A stretch of DNA of 64,000 nucleotides from contig NZ_MDDS01000081.1 of assembly GCF_001721295.1 (NCBI RefSeq), forward strand, positions 1-64,000, read 5' to 3'. The notes beneath the pieces are model-generated. The model saw only the letters and a list, made by a program, of their open reading frames with translations, was not told the origin of the DNA and searched no databases. Position 1 is the stretch's first letter; each line of letters begins with the position of its first letter. Of this stretch, positions 7,998 through 16,055 are shown in pieces. Position numbers and translations under genes: made by a program. Source of the stretch: Sphingomonas turrisvirgatae (lineage in GTDB: Bacteria > Pseudomonadota > Alphaproteobacteria > Sphingomonadales > Sphingomonadaceae).

Positions 7998-9938
7998 TCA
8001 GTTACCGGCCTGGCCGCTCAGCGTGGCCTTGAGCCGCGCGATCGCCGCTTCGTCGCGCTTGACCTTCACCGCCCTGCGCACCGCGGCGGCGAACTGCTCG
8101 ACATATTCGGCACCCAGGCTCTGGCCGAGCTGGCCGCGAGTCTGTGCGATCAGCTGTGCATTGCCGGCGGCGTTGCCCGACTTGATCTCGTCCAGCCAGA
8201 CCACCCAATAGCCCTCGCCATTGGGCGATTCGGTCAGCGTGGCCTTCTTGGCCGCCATGCTGAACATCAGCCGCACCGGGGCCGGCAGCTGCGCGCCCAT
8301 CTGCGCCAGCTGGCCGCGCCGGGCGTCGAGCGGCTGGACCGGCGGAAGCGCCAGCCCGGTCTTCTTCAGCGCATCGGCGATCGGCACGCCCTTGTTCACG
8401 TCCGCCAGCACGGCAGCCGCAACCTTGCGCGCGCCCTGCTGCTGGCGGTCGGCGATGAAGTCCTTCGTCACAGAATCGCGCACCTCGGCGATCGGGCGCG
8501 GGGCGGCAGTGAAGACGCGCTCGGTCTTGATCAACGCAAAGCTGCCATCCTCACCCAGCGGGATCAGCTGCGGATCCTGGCCTTGCTCCAGTGCGAAGCC
8601 GCCCTGCGCGATCTGCGCCAGCAGCGGATCGGGCTGAGCGGCGGCATCCTGCGTCGTGCGCCCGTCGGCGAACAGCGGCGCGGAGGTGGTGGCCGTCAGC
8701 TTGGCGTCGGCAACCGCTTCGTCGAACGTCGCATTGTCGGCGAGGCCCGTGTCGATGCGGCTGCGCAGATTGGCCATCAGTTCGGCCTCCTTGCGCTTGG
8801 TGATCTCGGCGGCCAGTTCGCCGCGCACCTGCTCCAGCGACTTGCCGGCGACTTGCTCGACCTTTTCCACCTTGACGACGTGCCACGCGATCGGACCCTT
8901 GATCGGACCGACGACAGCGCCCGGCGCGGCGGCGAAGGCGGCATCGGCGATGGCGGCGTTGTTGGCGCGCGCAAAGGCGGCCTTGTCGGCATTGTCGATC
9001 ACCTGCGCCTTGAGGCCGATCGCCTGCGCCGCGGCGGCAAGGCCGGTCCCGGCCTTCACCTTGGCAGCGAGCGCGTTGGCGGCATTCTGGTCGGCGACGA
9101 TCACCTGCGCCAGTTGACGCCGGGTCGCCGCCGCATAGTTCGCGGCGTTCTTGCGATAGGCTTCGGCGATTTCCGCGTCGGTGGCCTTGGCTGTTTCGGC
9201 GAACTGCTCGGGACGGACGACCGCATAGCGCACGACACGCCGTTCGGGCAGGGTGTAGCGATTGCCGTTGCGGCGATAGAAGCCCTGAAGTTCGGCATCG
9301 ATCGGCGCGGCGCCCGGCGCGATGGCGCTGGCGGGGATGAAGCCGACCGCGCCCCTGCGCTGTTCCAGCAGCAGCGAAGCATATGGCAGGGCGAACTGGC
9401 TCGGCACCTGCGTCGCGCCGATCGTCGGCCCGATCAGCCACTGTGCCAGCGTTTCGCGCGCGATATCGGCGCGCAGCTGATCGGCGGTGATGCCTTCACG
9501 CGCCAGGATCTGGTTGAACGTCGCCTGGCTGAACTTGCCGTCCAGTCCCTGGAACGCGGGGATCGATGCGATTTCGCCATCCACCGCAGCCTTGGCGACA
9601 GCCATGTCGTTGTCGCGCGCGAAGGTTTCGAGCGCCAGGCCGTTGACGATCTGTTCGAGCACCTGATCGAATCCGCCGGCGTTCACGAACTGAGTCATGT
9701 CCAGCGTCGGTTGCTGCTGGCGCGCCCGCTCGAACGCGGTCTTGAGCCGCTGGCGCAGCTCGGCCTCGGTGACCTTCTTGCCGCCCACTTCGACCAGCGC
9801 GCCGCCCGCGGGGGTCCCGCCGCCGGAAAGGTTGGTGATGTCGCCCAGCGCGAACGCCACCGCGATGACGATCAGCAGGCCGAGCGCGATAAGCTTGCCG
9901 GCTGTCGAGAAGAGCATGCGGCGAAGGAAGGTAAGCAT
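7998..9938 (-). CDS. ppiD: Membrane-anchored periplasmic peptidyl-prolyl isomerase/chaperone, PpiD type
   Basis: A 646-residue PpiD/SurA-like protein. A short cytoplasmic start (MLTFLRRMLFSTAGK) leads to one membrane helix at about residues 15-33; the rest would be periplasmic. A SurA-N-like chaperone region (about 50-200) is followed by a PpiC-like parvulin region in the middle (about 255-365) and a C-terminal helical part. It would help outer-membrane and exported proteins fold as they leave the Sec channel. The parvulin motifs are degenerate, so isomerase activity is uncertain. It is the first gene of a leftward unit with trpE and is divergent from tpiA. Confidence 0.9.
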   Translation of the reverse strand: MLTFLRRMLFSTAGKLIALGLLIVIAVAFALGDITNLSGGGTPAGGALVEVGGKKVTEAELRQRLKTAFERARQQQPTLDMTQFVNAGGFDQVLEQIVNGLALETFARDNDMAVAKAAVDGEIASIPAFQGLDGKFSQATFNQILAREGITADQLRADIARETLAQWLIGPTIGATQVPSQFALPYASLLLEQRRGAVGFIPASAIAPGAAPIDAELQGFYRRNGNRYTLPERRVVRYAVVRPEQFAETAKATDAEIAEAYRKNAANYAAATRRQLAQVIVADQNAANALAAKVKAGTGLAAAAQAIGLKAQVIDNADKAAFARANNAAIADAAFAAAPGAVVGPIKGPIAWHVVKVEKVEQVAGKSLEQVRGELAAEITKRKEAELMANLRSRIDTGLADNATFDEAVADAKLTATTSAPLFADGRTTQDAAAQPDPLLAQIAQGGFALEQGQDPQLIPLGEDGSFALIKTERVFTAAPRPIAEVRDSVTKDFIADRQQQGARKVAAAVLADVNKGVPIADALKKTGLALPPVQPLDARRGQLAQMGAQLPAPVRLMFSMAAKKATLTESPNGEGYWVVWLDEIKSGNAAGNAQLIAQTRGQLGQSLGAEYVEQFAAAVRRAVKVKRDEAAIARLKATLSGQAGN

Positions 9939-10061
9939 GGAGACCCGATCAGAAACTTGGATGCGGTGCTTTAGGGTGACGATGCCCCGCCATCAAGCTT
10001 GTGCGCAACGTGCCGCTTGCCTACGGACCGATCCAATCGACAAGGATCGCGGGGGGACATG

Positions 10062-10808
10062 ATGCGGCGCAAGCTGGTGGCGGGCAATTGGAAGATGAAC
10101 GGCCTCACGGCGTCGCTGCCCGAGATCGAGGCGATCGCCGCGGCCGCGGCTGCAAATCCCGGCGTCGATGCGGCGCTGTGCCTGCCGGCTACGCTGATCG
10201 CGCCGGCAGTGACGGTCGCCGGCGCGCTGCCGATCGGCGGGCAGGATTGCCATGCGAAGGACAGCGGCGCGCATACCGGCAACATCGCCGCGCCGATGCT
10301 GGGCGAAGCCGGCGCGAAGCTGGTCATCGTCGGCCATAGCGAGCGCCGCGCCGATCAGGGCGAGACCGACGCGTGCGTTAAGGCCAAGGCCGAGGCTGGG
10401 CATCGCCACGGCCTTTCCGTCATCCTGTGCGTCGGCGAGACGCTGGACCAGCGTGACGCCGGACAGGCGGAAGAGGTGGTAACCGCGCAGATCGCCGGAT
10501 CGCTGCCGGATGGCGCGGACGGCGCGTGGCTGTCGATCGCCTATGAGCCGGTGTGGGCCATCGGCACCGGCCGGACCCCGACCGAAGCCGATGTCGCGGC
10601 GAGGCATGGCGCGGTGCGCGCGAAGCTGAGCGAGCTGCTCGGCGCGGACGCGGCGGCCAGGCTGCGCATCCTGTATGGCGGGTCGGTCAGCGGCGCCAAT
10701 GCGGCGGCGCTGCTGGCGTGCGCCGACGGCGACGGCGCGCTGGTCGGCGGGGCCAGCCTGACCGCGGACAAGTTCGTGCCAATCATCGAGGCGGCGGCCG
10801 CGCTCTGA
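10062..10808 (+). CDS. tpiA: Triosephosphate isomerase
   Basis: A 248-residue TIM-barrel enzyme that interconverts dihydroxyacetone phosphate and glyceraldehyde 3-phosphate. The substrate lysine is in GNWKMNG near the start, the catalytic histidine in VGHSERR, the catalytic glutamate in AYEPVWAIGTG, and the phosphate loop in YGGSVSG and LVGGASL. Two ATGs are adjacent (10059 and 10062); I prefer 10062, which gives MRRKLVAGNWKMNG and better spacing from GGGGGGA. The gene is divergent from ppiD, and ffh follows after about 150 bases. Confidence 0.97.
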   Translation: MRRKLVAGNWKMNGLTASLPEIEAIAAAAAANPGVDAALCLPATLIAPAVTVAGALPIGGQDCHAKDSGAHTGNIAAPMLGEAGAKLVIVGHSERRADQGETDACVKAKAEAGHRHGLSVILCVGETLDQRDAGQAEEVVTAQIAGSLPDGADGAWLSIAYEPVWAIGTGRTPTEADVAARHGAVRAKLSELLGADAAARLRILYGGSVSGANAAALLACADGDGALVGGASLTADKFVPIIEAAAAL

Positions 10809-10959
10809 GCCTTGCCTTTTGCGACCGGGGGCGTTAGGGGCGCCATCGATCGTTCCTGGAACGTGACGCATTGCCACCCCATGTGGGTGACGCTGGCCGA
10901 CGAGGTTTCGTCCGCCGGCGTGTTTTGCGTTTACGGCCCCGGAAACATTGGAGAAGCGA

Positions 10960-12441
10960 GTGTTCGATAGCCTGAGCGAACGGCTTGGCGGCGTATTCGA
11001 CCGTCTGAAGGGCCGTGGCGCGCTGACCGAGGCGGATGTGCGGACCGCGATGCGCGAAGTGCGTATCGCGCTGCTCGAAGCCGATGTCGCGCTGCCGGTC
11101 GCGCGCAAGTTCGTCGAGGACGTGACCGAACAGGCGGTCGGGCACCAGGTGCTGCGCTCGATCACGCCGGGTCAGCAGGTCGTCAAGATCGTCAATGACG
11201 CGCTGATCGCGATGCTGGGGCCGGACACGGCCGAGCTTGAACTCGACGTGACTCCGCCCGCCGTCGTGATGATGGTCGGTCTGCAGGGATCGGGCAAGAC
11301 GACGACCACTGCCAAGCTGGCCAAGCTTCTGAAGAAGCAAGGCAAGAAGGTCATGATGGCGTCGCTCGACGTCAATCGCCCGGCGGCGCAGGAGCAGCTG
11401 GCGGTGCTGGGCGGCCAGACCGAGGTTGCGACGCTGCCGATCGTGGCGGGCCAGCAGCCGGTCGATATTGCTCGCCGCGCGCTTCAGTCCGCGAAGCTTC
11501 AGGGCTTCGACGTGTTGATGCTCGATACGGCGGGTCGCCTGCACGTCGACCAGCAGCTGATGGACGAGATGAAGGCGGTGGCCGACATCTCGAAGCCGCA
11601 GGAAATGCTGCTCGTCGTCGATAGCCTGACCGGCCAGGACGCGGTCAACGTCGCGCAGAGCTTTGGCGAGCAGGTGTCGCTGACCGGCGTGGTGCTGACT
11701 CGCATGGACGGCGATGCGCGCGGTGGCGCAGCGCTGTCGATGCGCGCGGTCACCGGCAAGCCGATCAAGTTCGCCGGCGTCGGCGAGAAGCTCGACCAGA
11801 TCGAACCGTTCCACCCGCAGCGCGTCGCTGGCCGGATCCTCGGCATGGGCGACGTCGTGTCGCTGGTCGAAAAGGCCGCGCAGGCGATCGAGGCGGAAGA
11901 CGCCGAGAAGATGGCGGCGCGGCTGTCCAAGGGGCAGTTCGACATGAACGACCTGCGCGGGCAGCTGGCGCAGATGCGGCGCATCGGCGGCATCGGTGCG
12001 CTGGCCGGGATGATCCCCGGCATGAAGAAGGCGCAAGCGGCCATGGCCAATGGCGCGGTCGACGAACGCATCCTGCTGCGCATGGACGCGATGATCACGT
12101 CGATGACGCCCAAGGAGCGCACCAAGCCCGAACTGATCAACGCCAAGCGCAAGATCCGCATTGCCAAGGGCAGCGGTACGACCGTTCAGGACGTGAACAA
12201 GCTGCTCAAGATGCACCTCGAGATGTCCACTGCGATGAAGCGCATCAAGAAGATGGGCGGATTGAAGGGCATGCTGGGGCTGCTCGGCAAGGGCGGCATG
12301 GGCGGGCTCGGCAACGCGCTGGGCGGGCCGCAGATGGGTGAGATGATGGGCAAGCTTGGCGGGCCCAATGGCGGCTTGCCCGGCCTCCCGGGTGGCGCGG
12401 ACCTGCCGCCCGACCTCGCAAAGCTTTTGAAGAAGAAATAG
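10960..12441 (+). CDS. ffh: Signal recognition particle protein Ffh (SRP54)
   Basis: A 493-residue SRP GTPase that binds 4.5S RNA and targets ribosomes making inner-membrane proteins to FtsY. The N domain starts MFDSLSERLGG. The G domain has GLQGSGKTTTTAKLA (P-loop), DTAGR and TRMDGDARGG, and the methionine-rich M domain follows from about residue 300. The tail is a Gly/Met/Leu/Pro-rich linker ending in LLKKK. I chose GTG 10960, 4 bases after GGAGAAG, over an in-frame TTG at 10948 that would place the Shine-Dalgarno inside the gene. rpsP follows after a REP-like element. Confidence 0.97.
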   Translation: MFDSLSERLGGVFDRLKGRGALTEADVRTAMREVRIALLEADVALPVARKFVEDVTEQAVGHQVLRSITPGQQVVKIVNDALIAMLGPDTAELELDVTPPAVVMMVGLQGSGKTTTTAKLAKLLKKQGKKVMMASLDVNRPAAQEQLAVLGGQTEVATLPIVAGQQPVDIARRALQSAKLQGFDVLMLDTAGRLHVDQQLMDEMKAVADISKPQEMLLVVDSLTGQDAVNVAQSFGEQVSLTGVVLTRMDGDARGGAALSMRAVTGKPIKFAGVGEKLDQIEPFHPQRVAGRILGMGDVVSLVEKAAQAIEAEDAEKMAARLSKGQFDMNDLRGQLAQMRRIGGIGALAGMIPGMKKAQAAMANGAVDERILLRMDAMITSMTPKERTKPELINAKRKIRIAKGSGTTVQDVNKLLKMHLEMSTAMKRIKKMGGLKGMLGLLGKGGMGGLGNALGGPQMGEMMGKLGGPNGGLPGLPGGADLPPDLAKLLKKK

Positions 12442-12446
12442 GTGCC

Positions 12447-12529
12447 GTCACCCCGGCGAAAGCCGGGGTCTCAGGCGGTGAAGGTTGAACATTGAGGCAC
12501 GAGATCCCGGCTTTCGCCGGGATGACGGA
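12447..12529. repeat. Sphingomonad REP-like element, copy B
   Basis: The same structure as the element at 6387-6467. It has GTCA + CCCCGGC-GAAA-GCCGGGG + TCTCAGG at one end and GAGA + TCCCGGCTTTCGCCGGG + ATGAC at the other; the ends are near-perfect inverted repeats with about 35 unrelated bases between. It occupies the whole ffh-rpsP gap, immediately ahead of the rpsP Shine-Dalgarno, so it must be transcribed if the two genes share an mRNA. Confidence 0.88.
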
Positions 12530-12553
12530 ATGAAGAAAGAAGGAAGAAGTTAA

Positions 12554-13015
12554 ATGGCACTCAGCATGCGTCTGTCGCGTGGCGGTTCGAAGAAGCGCCC
12601 TTATTACCGCATCGTCGTCGCCGATGCGCGCAGCCCACGCGACGGCAAGTTCATCGAGAAGATCGGCACCTACAACCCGCTTCTCGCCAAGGACAATGCC
12701 GACCGCATCAAGCTCGACACCGACCGCGCCAAGCATTGGCTGGGTGTCGGCGCGCAGCCGACCGACCGCGTCGCTCGCTTCCTGGACGTGCTGGGCGTCA
12801 AGGAGCGTGCCGCCAAGAACAACCCGAACAAGGGCAAGCCGGGCGAGAAGGCCGTCGAGCGCGCCGAGGAGCGCGCCGAGAAGCTGAAGGCGCAGCAGGA
12901 AGCCGAAGCCGAGGCCAAGGCCGCAGCCGAAGCGCCCGCCGCCGAAGAAGCTGCGCCGGAAGCAACCGAGGAAGCAGCGCCCGAAGCTTCGAGCGAAGAA
13001 GCCACGGCCGAATAA
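12554..13015 (+). CDS. rpsP: 30S ribosomal protein S16 with acidic C-terminal extension
   Basis: A 153-residue S16, where most family members are about 80-90. Residues 1-80 are canonical ([22 protein letters not shown], then GTYNPL and a domain that fixes the 16S 5' region). From about residue 85 a linker ([11 protein letters not shown]) leads to a predicted helix rich in Glu, Arg and Ala and then a strongly acidic Ala/Glu/Pro tail to the end. AAGGAAG precedes ATG 12554. It heads the rpsP-rimM part of a normally four-gene operon that is split here. Confidence 0.97.
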   Translation: MALSMRLSRGGSKKRPYYRIVVADARSPRDGKFIEKIGTYNPLLAKDNADRIKLDTDRAKHWLGVGAQPTDRVARFLDVLGVKERAAKNNPNKGKPGEKAVERAEERAEKLKAQQEAEAEAKAAAEAPAAEEAAPEATEEAAPEASSEEATAE

Positions 13016-13069
13016 TCGTGGACACCAAGATCGGCGTCATGCGTTCCGGGCGGACAATCGCAGGAGTGC

Positions 13070-13201
13070 ATGATGCCGATCGATCCGCCGGAACCGCGCG
13101 ACGATGACCAGGACGACACCAACCGTGGCGTCTCGACCGACCAGCCCGCCGAAGGCGGCGACGACGTCAACCCGCCCGGTGAAGGCTCCCCGCAAGGGTG
13201 A
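13070..13201 (+). CDS. Candidate small acidic protein or leader peptide overlapping the rimM start
   Basis: A 43-codon frame starting MMPIDPPEPRDDDQDDTNRG, rich in Asp, Pro and Gly and probably disordered. It has the best Shine-Dalgarno between rpsP and rimM: AGGAG at 13062-13066, 3 bases before ATG 13070. Its TGA (13199-13201) lies inside rimM, 20 bases beyond the GTG I favour for RimM, in a frame one base away. It could be a leader whose translation couples to rimM, or the true RimM N terminus separated by a frameshift or base error. I do not recognise it as a family. Confidence 0.45.
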   Translation: MMPIDPPEPRDDDQDDTNRGVSTDQPAEGGDDVNPPGEGSPQG

Positions 13202-13661
13202 GATCACACTAGCCGTCGTGATCGGCGCGCATGGCGTGAGCGGAGAGGTGCGGCTGAAGGTGTTTGCCGACGACCTGTCGGCGCACGGCTCGTTCAACAG
13301 CGGCACGTTGACGCTCAAATCCGTGCGGCCCGGCAATAACGGGGCGATCGCGCGCTTTGCCGAGGTGACCGACCGTAACGCAGCCGACGCGCTGCGCGGG
13401 ACCGAGCTGACCGTCGCGCGCGATTCCCTGCCGTCGCTTGGCGAGGGCGAATATTACCATGCCGATCTGCTGGGCCTTGCCGTCATCGGCGGGGACGGGT
13501 CGGCGATCGGCACGGTCGCGTCGGTCGAGAATTTCGGCGCGGGCGACGTGCTCGAGATCGAGCGGCCGGACGGAAAGCGCTTCATGGTGCCGATGCGGGC
13601 CGAAGCCGTTCCGGCCTGGGATGAAGCGACGCTGACGATCGCGGACGGCTGGGCCGAGTAG
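13179..13661 (+). CDS. rimM: 16S rRNA processing/ribosome maturation factor RimM
   Basis: A protein of about 160 residues that binds S19 and helps mature the 30S head. The RimM N-terminal beta-barrel appears as ITLAVVIGAHGVSGEVRLKVF, and the PRC-barrel C-terminal half as GEYYHADLLGLAV, GTVASVENFGAGDVLEI and MVPMRAEAVP. The start is uncertain. GTG 13179 gives MKAPRKGEITLAVV, close to the usual family start. ATG 13104 would add 25 Thr/Pro/Ser/Arg residues that look like an off-frame reading of the acidic small frame. trmD, its usual neighbour, lies 3.3 kb further on. Confidence 0.9.
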   Translation: MKAPRKGEITLAVVIGAHGVSGEVRLKVFADDLSAHGSFNSGTLTLKSVRPGNNGAIARFAEVTDRNAADALRGTELTVARDSLPSLGEGEYYHADLLGLAVIGGDGSAIGTVASVENFGAGDVLEIERPDGKRFMVPMRAEAVPAWDEATLTIADGWAE

Positions 13662-13675
13662 CGCTTTACATTCCC

Positions 13676-13692
13676 AACTAGTTATATAAGTT
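13676..13692. promoter_or_regulatory. Probable operator/promoter of the arsR-SRPBCC pair
   Basis: AACTAGTTATATAAGTT is an AT-rich imperfect dyad (AACTAGT against ATAAGTT) in an otherwise GC-rich region. It contains a TATATA -10-like core about 12 bases before ATG 13700. ArsR-family repressors commonly bind such dyads over their own promoter. The short distance suggests a leaderless or nearly leaderless mRNA. Confidence 0.5.
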
Positions 13693-13699
13693 CGTGGCT

Positions 13700-14023
13700 A
13701 TGGACGAGTCGCTGGACCTTAAATTCGCTGCGCTGGCCGATCCCACGCGCCGCGCGATCCTTGCCCGGCTGGCGCGCGGCGAAGCCTCGGTATCGGACAT
13801 TGCGGCCCCGTTCGCCATGAGCCAGCCGGCGATTTCCAAGCATCTTCGTATCCTAGAGCGCGCCGGATTCATCGAAACCGGACGCGCCGCGCAGTCGCGC
13901 CCACGGCGGCTGAAGCGTGAGGCGATCGCCGAGCCGGCGCAGTGGCTGGCACTGATCGGCGGCGACTGGGATGCGAAGTTCGATCGGCTTGCCGACCATC
14001 TCGCTCGAGGAGACAAGCAATGA
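13700..14023 (+). CDS. ArsR-family winged-helix repressor
   Basis: A 107-residue one-domain ArsR-type regulator. It starts with LKFAALADPTRRAILARLA and has a helix-turn-helix in VSDIAAPFAMSQPAISKHLRIL (about 33-54), followed by the wing (AGFIETGRAAQSRPRRLKR). There are no metal-binding cysteines, as is usual for the subgroup paired with SRPBCC/AHSA1 proteins. The next gene overlaps it by ATGA, so the two are one unit, and the repressor probably controls both from the dyad at 13676-13692. An in-frame GTG at 13694 is an alternative start. This pair lies between rimM and trmD, which are normally adjacent. Confidence 0.9.
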   Translation: MDESLDLKFAALADPTRRAILARLARGEASVSDIAAPFAMSQPAISKHLRILERAGFIETGRAAQSRPRRLKREAIAEPAQWLALIGGDWDAKFDRLADHLARGDKQ

Positions 14024-14508
14024 CCACCCCAGTCTTTACCATCCAGCGCCGTTTCGCCGCGCCGATCGAACGCGTGTTCGATGCCTGGGCCGATCCGGCG
14101 CAGATGGCGGCATGGTCTGGCCCCACCGGTGCGCAGGTCACCGTGCTGAGCGGCGAGATCGCGCCCGGCGCGACGATGCACGCGCGGCAGGATTCGGCCG
14201 ATGGCGCGGTGATGTTCACCTTCGTCCGCTATCTCGACATCACGCGGCCGACCCGGCTGGTCTATGACCAGAGCTTCGCCGACGAGCAGGGCAACATCGT
14301 CAAGGCGCCCTTCTTCGATCACTGGCCGCACGTCCTGCGCACCGAGGTCCGCCTGGAGCCGGACGGCGAGGGCACGCGCCTGACGCTCAGCTGGACGCCG
14401 GTCGACGCGACACCCGAAGAGGAAGCGCAATTTGCCAGCATCATGGCGTCGATGACCGGCGGGTGGAGCGGCAGCTTCGACAAGCTCGACGCGTTCCTCG
14501 CCGGCTGA
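14020..14508 (+). CDS. SRPBCC/AHSA1-family protein
   Basis: A 162-residue START-like beta-barrel protein of the AHSA1/activator-of-Hsp90 type. The start FTIQRRFAAPIERVFDAWADPAQMAAW is the family signature, and the end GWSGSFDKLDAFLAG is the usual closing helix. Its ATG overlaps the arsR stop (ATGA), with GAGGAGA just upstream. Such proteins bind small hydrophobic ligands, but the natural ligand is rarely known. It probably shares its regulation with the ArsR protein. Confidence 0.9.
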   Translation: MTTPVFTIQRRFAAPIERVFDAWADPAQMAAWSGPTGAQVTVLSGEIAPGATMHARQDSADGAVMFTFVRYLDITRPTRLVYDQSFADEQGNIVKAPFFDHWPHVLRTEVRLEPDGEGTRLTLSWTPVDATPEEEAQFASIMASMTGGWSGSFDKLDAFLAG

Positions 14509-14549
14509 ATCCGCTTCCCATAGGGGACGATCTCTGATTGCCTGCGCGG

Positions 14550-16055
14550 ATGCCGAACCACGCCGTCCGCCTCGCCTTGCTGCCATCGCTTTTGCTCGCT
14601 GCCGCACCGGTGCCGGCGCAGACCGCAACGGTCCCCGACAGGGTCGCCGCCGCTGTCGCCGACGGCTTCGTCCAGTTCGAGCAGCGCACGCCCGTCCCCG
14701 GGCTGGTCTATGCCGTGGTGAAGGACGGCCGGATCGTGCTGTCGGGCACGCGCGGCGTCCAGGCGATCGGCGGCGCGGCGGTGACGCTCGACACCCGGTT
14801 CCGCATCGCGTCGATGAGCAAGGCGTTCACTGCGCTCGCGATCCTCACGCTGCGCGATGCGGGCAAGCTGTCGCTTGACGATCTGGCCGAAAAGCATGTG
14901 CCGCAGATGCGCGGCTGGACCTATCCGACCAGCGACAGTCCGCGCATCCGTATCCGCGACTTGCTGGCGCATGTCGGCGGGCTGGTGACGGACGATCCCT
15001 GGGGCGATCGCCAGCAGGTGCTGAGCGAGGCGGACTTCACGCGCCTGATCGCGCAGGGGGTGCCGTTCAGCCGCACGCCGCAAAGCGCCCATGAATATTC
15101 CAACTATGGCTATGCGCTGCTCGGCCGGATCGTCACCAACGTGTCGGGCGAGCGCTATCAGGCTTATATCGCCCGCACGATCCTGCGCCCGCTGGGCATG
15201 AATGACACGGGCTATGATGTGCTCGCGGTGCCGCAGGACAGGCTGGCGATGGGCTATCGTCGGGAGGACGAGCGCTGGGTGGCCGAGCCGGCGATGCGCG
15301 ACGGCGCGTTCGGCGCGATGGGCGGCATCGTCACCACGGCGAACGATTATGCCAAATGGGTCGTATTCCTGCTGTCCGCCTGGCCGGCGCGCGATGGTCC
15401 CGAAACCGGTCCGGCCCGGCGCGCCACGGTGCGCGAAATGGCGCAGGGCCTGAATTTCGTCCGGGTTGCGCCGCGCCCCGATGCCGCGCCCGACGACAAA
15501 TGCGTTCACGCCATCAACTATGGCATGGGCATGCGCGTGACGCCCGATTGCGAGCTTGGCCTGACGTTGGCGCATGGCGGCGGCTATCCGGGCTATGGCA
15601 GTTTCGTTGTGCTCGCGCCGGAGGCTGGCGCTGCCGCCTTCGCCTTCACCAACCGCACCTATCAGACGCCATCCGTTCCGGTTTGGCGCGCGCTGTGGAC
15701 GCTGGCGCGCGACGACCTGATCGCGCCGCGCCAGCCCGTTGCGACACTGCTGCTCGATCGGATGCAGGATGCGGCGCGCGCCGCCTATGCCGCCGGTTCG
15801 CTGAAGCCGCTCGAGGGCAGGCTGGCGATGAACTTCCTGCTCGACCGATCGGCCCCGAACTGGGCGGCCGAGTTCGCGCGGATCAAGCGGCAGGTCGGTG
15901 AATGCGCGACCGCCGAGCCGCTGACGCCAAGCGGCAGGCTTTCGACCGCGTTCCGCTGGAACTGCGCCAGGGGCAAGCTCGATGGCCAGATCCTGCTGGC
16001 GCCGACCAACCCGCCGGCGATCCAGGCGCTGCGCTTCGTTCCCCGGCCGGATTAG
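14550..16055 (+). CDS. Exported serine hydrolase, class C beta-lactamase/PBP fold
   Basis: A 501-residue protein with an N-terminal signal peptide (hydrophobic residues about 7-24, cleavage near VPAQ-T). The three active-site motifs of the beta-lactamase/transpeptidase-like family are visible: S88-M-S-K91, Y183-S-N185 and H342-G-G. After the catalytic domain (to about residue 390) comes an extra C-terminal domain of about 110 residues. It is likely a periplasmic D-aminopeptidase, esterase or carboxypeptidase; the substrate cannot be told, and beta-lactam resistance should not be assumed. I chose ATG 14550 over an in-frame TTG at 14538. Its stop overlaps that of the opposing gene (TTAG). Confidence 0.88.
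   Translation: MPNHAVRLALLPSLLLAAAPVPAQTATVPDRVAAAVADGFVQFEQRTPVPGLVYAVVKDGRIVLSGTRGVQAIGGAAVTLDTRFRIASMSKAFTALAILTLRDAGKLSLDDLAEKHVPQMRGWTYPTSDSPRIRIRDLLAHVGGLVTDDPWGDRQQVLSEADFTRLIAQGVPFSRTPQSAHEYSNYGYALLGRIVTNVSGERYQAYIARTILRPLGMNDTGYDVLAVPQDRLAMGYRREDERWVAEPAMRDGAFGAMGGIVTTANDYAKWVVFLLSAWPARDGPETGPARRATVREMAQGLNFVRVAPRPDAAPDDKCVHAINYGMGMRVTPDCELGLTLAHGGGYPGYGSFVVLAPEAGAAAFAFTNRTYQTPSVPVWRALWTLARDDLIAPRQPVATLLLDRMQDAARAAYAAGSLKPLEGRLAMNFLLDRSAPNWAAEFARIKRQVGECATAEPLTPSGRLSTAFRWNCARGKLDGQILLAPTNPPAIQALRFVPRPD

Noticed and set aside
7647..9974. A 775-codon plus-strand frame across ppiD and part of trpE
   Set aside because: Antisense of two well-identified leftward genes; no domain is visible.
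14550..16055. Calling the serine hydrolase an AmpC-type resistance enzyme
   Set aside because: The SxxK, YxN and HxG motifs are shared by esterases, peptidases and PBPs; an extra C-terminal domain and no ampR neighbour argue against AmpC.
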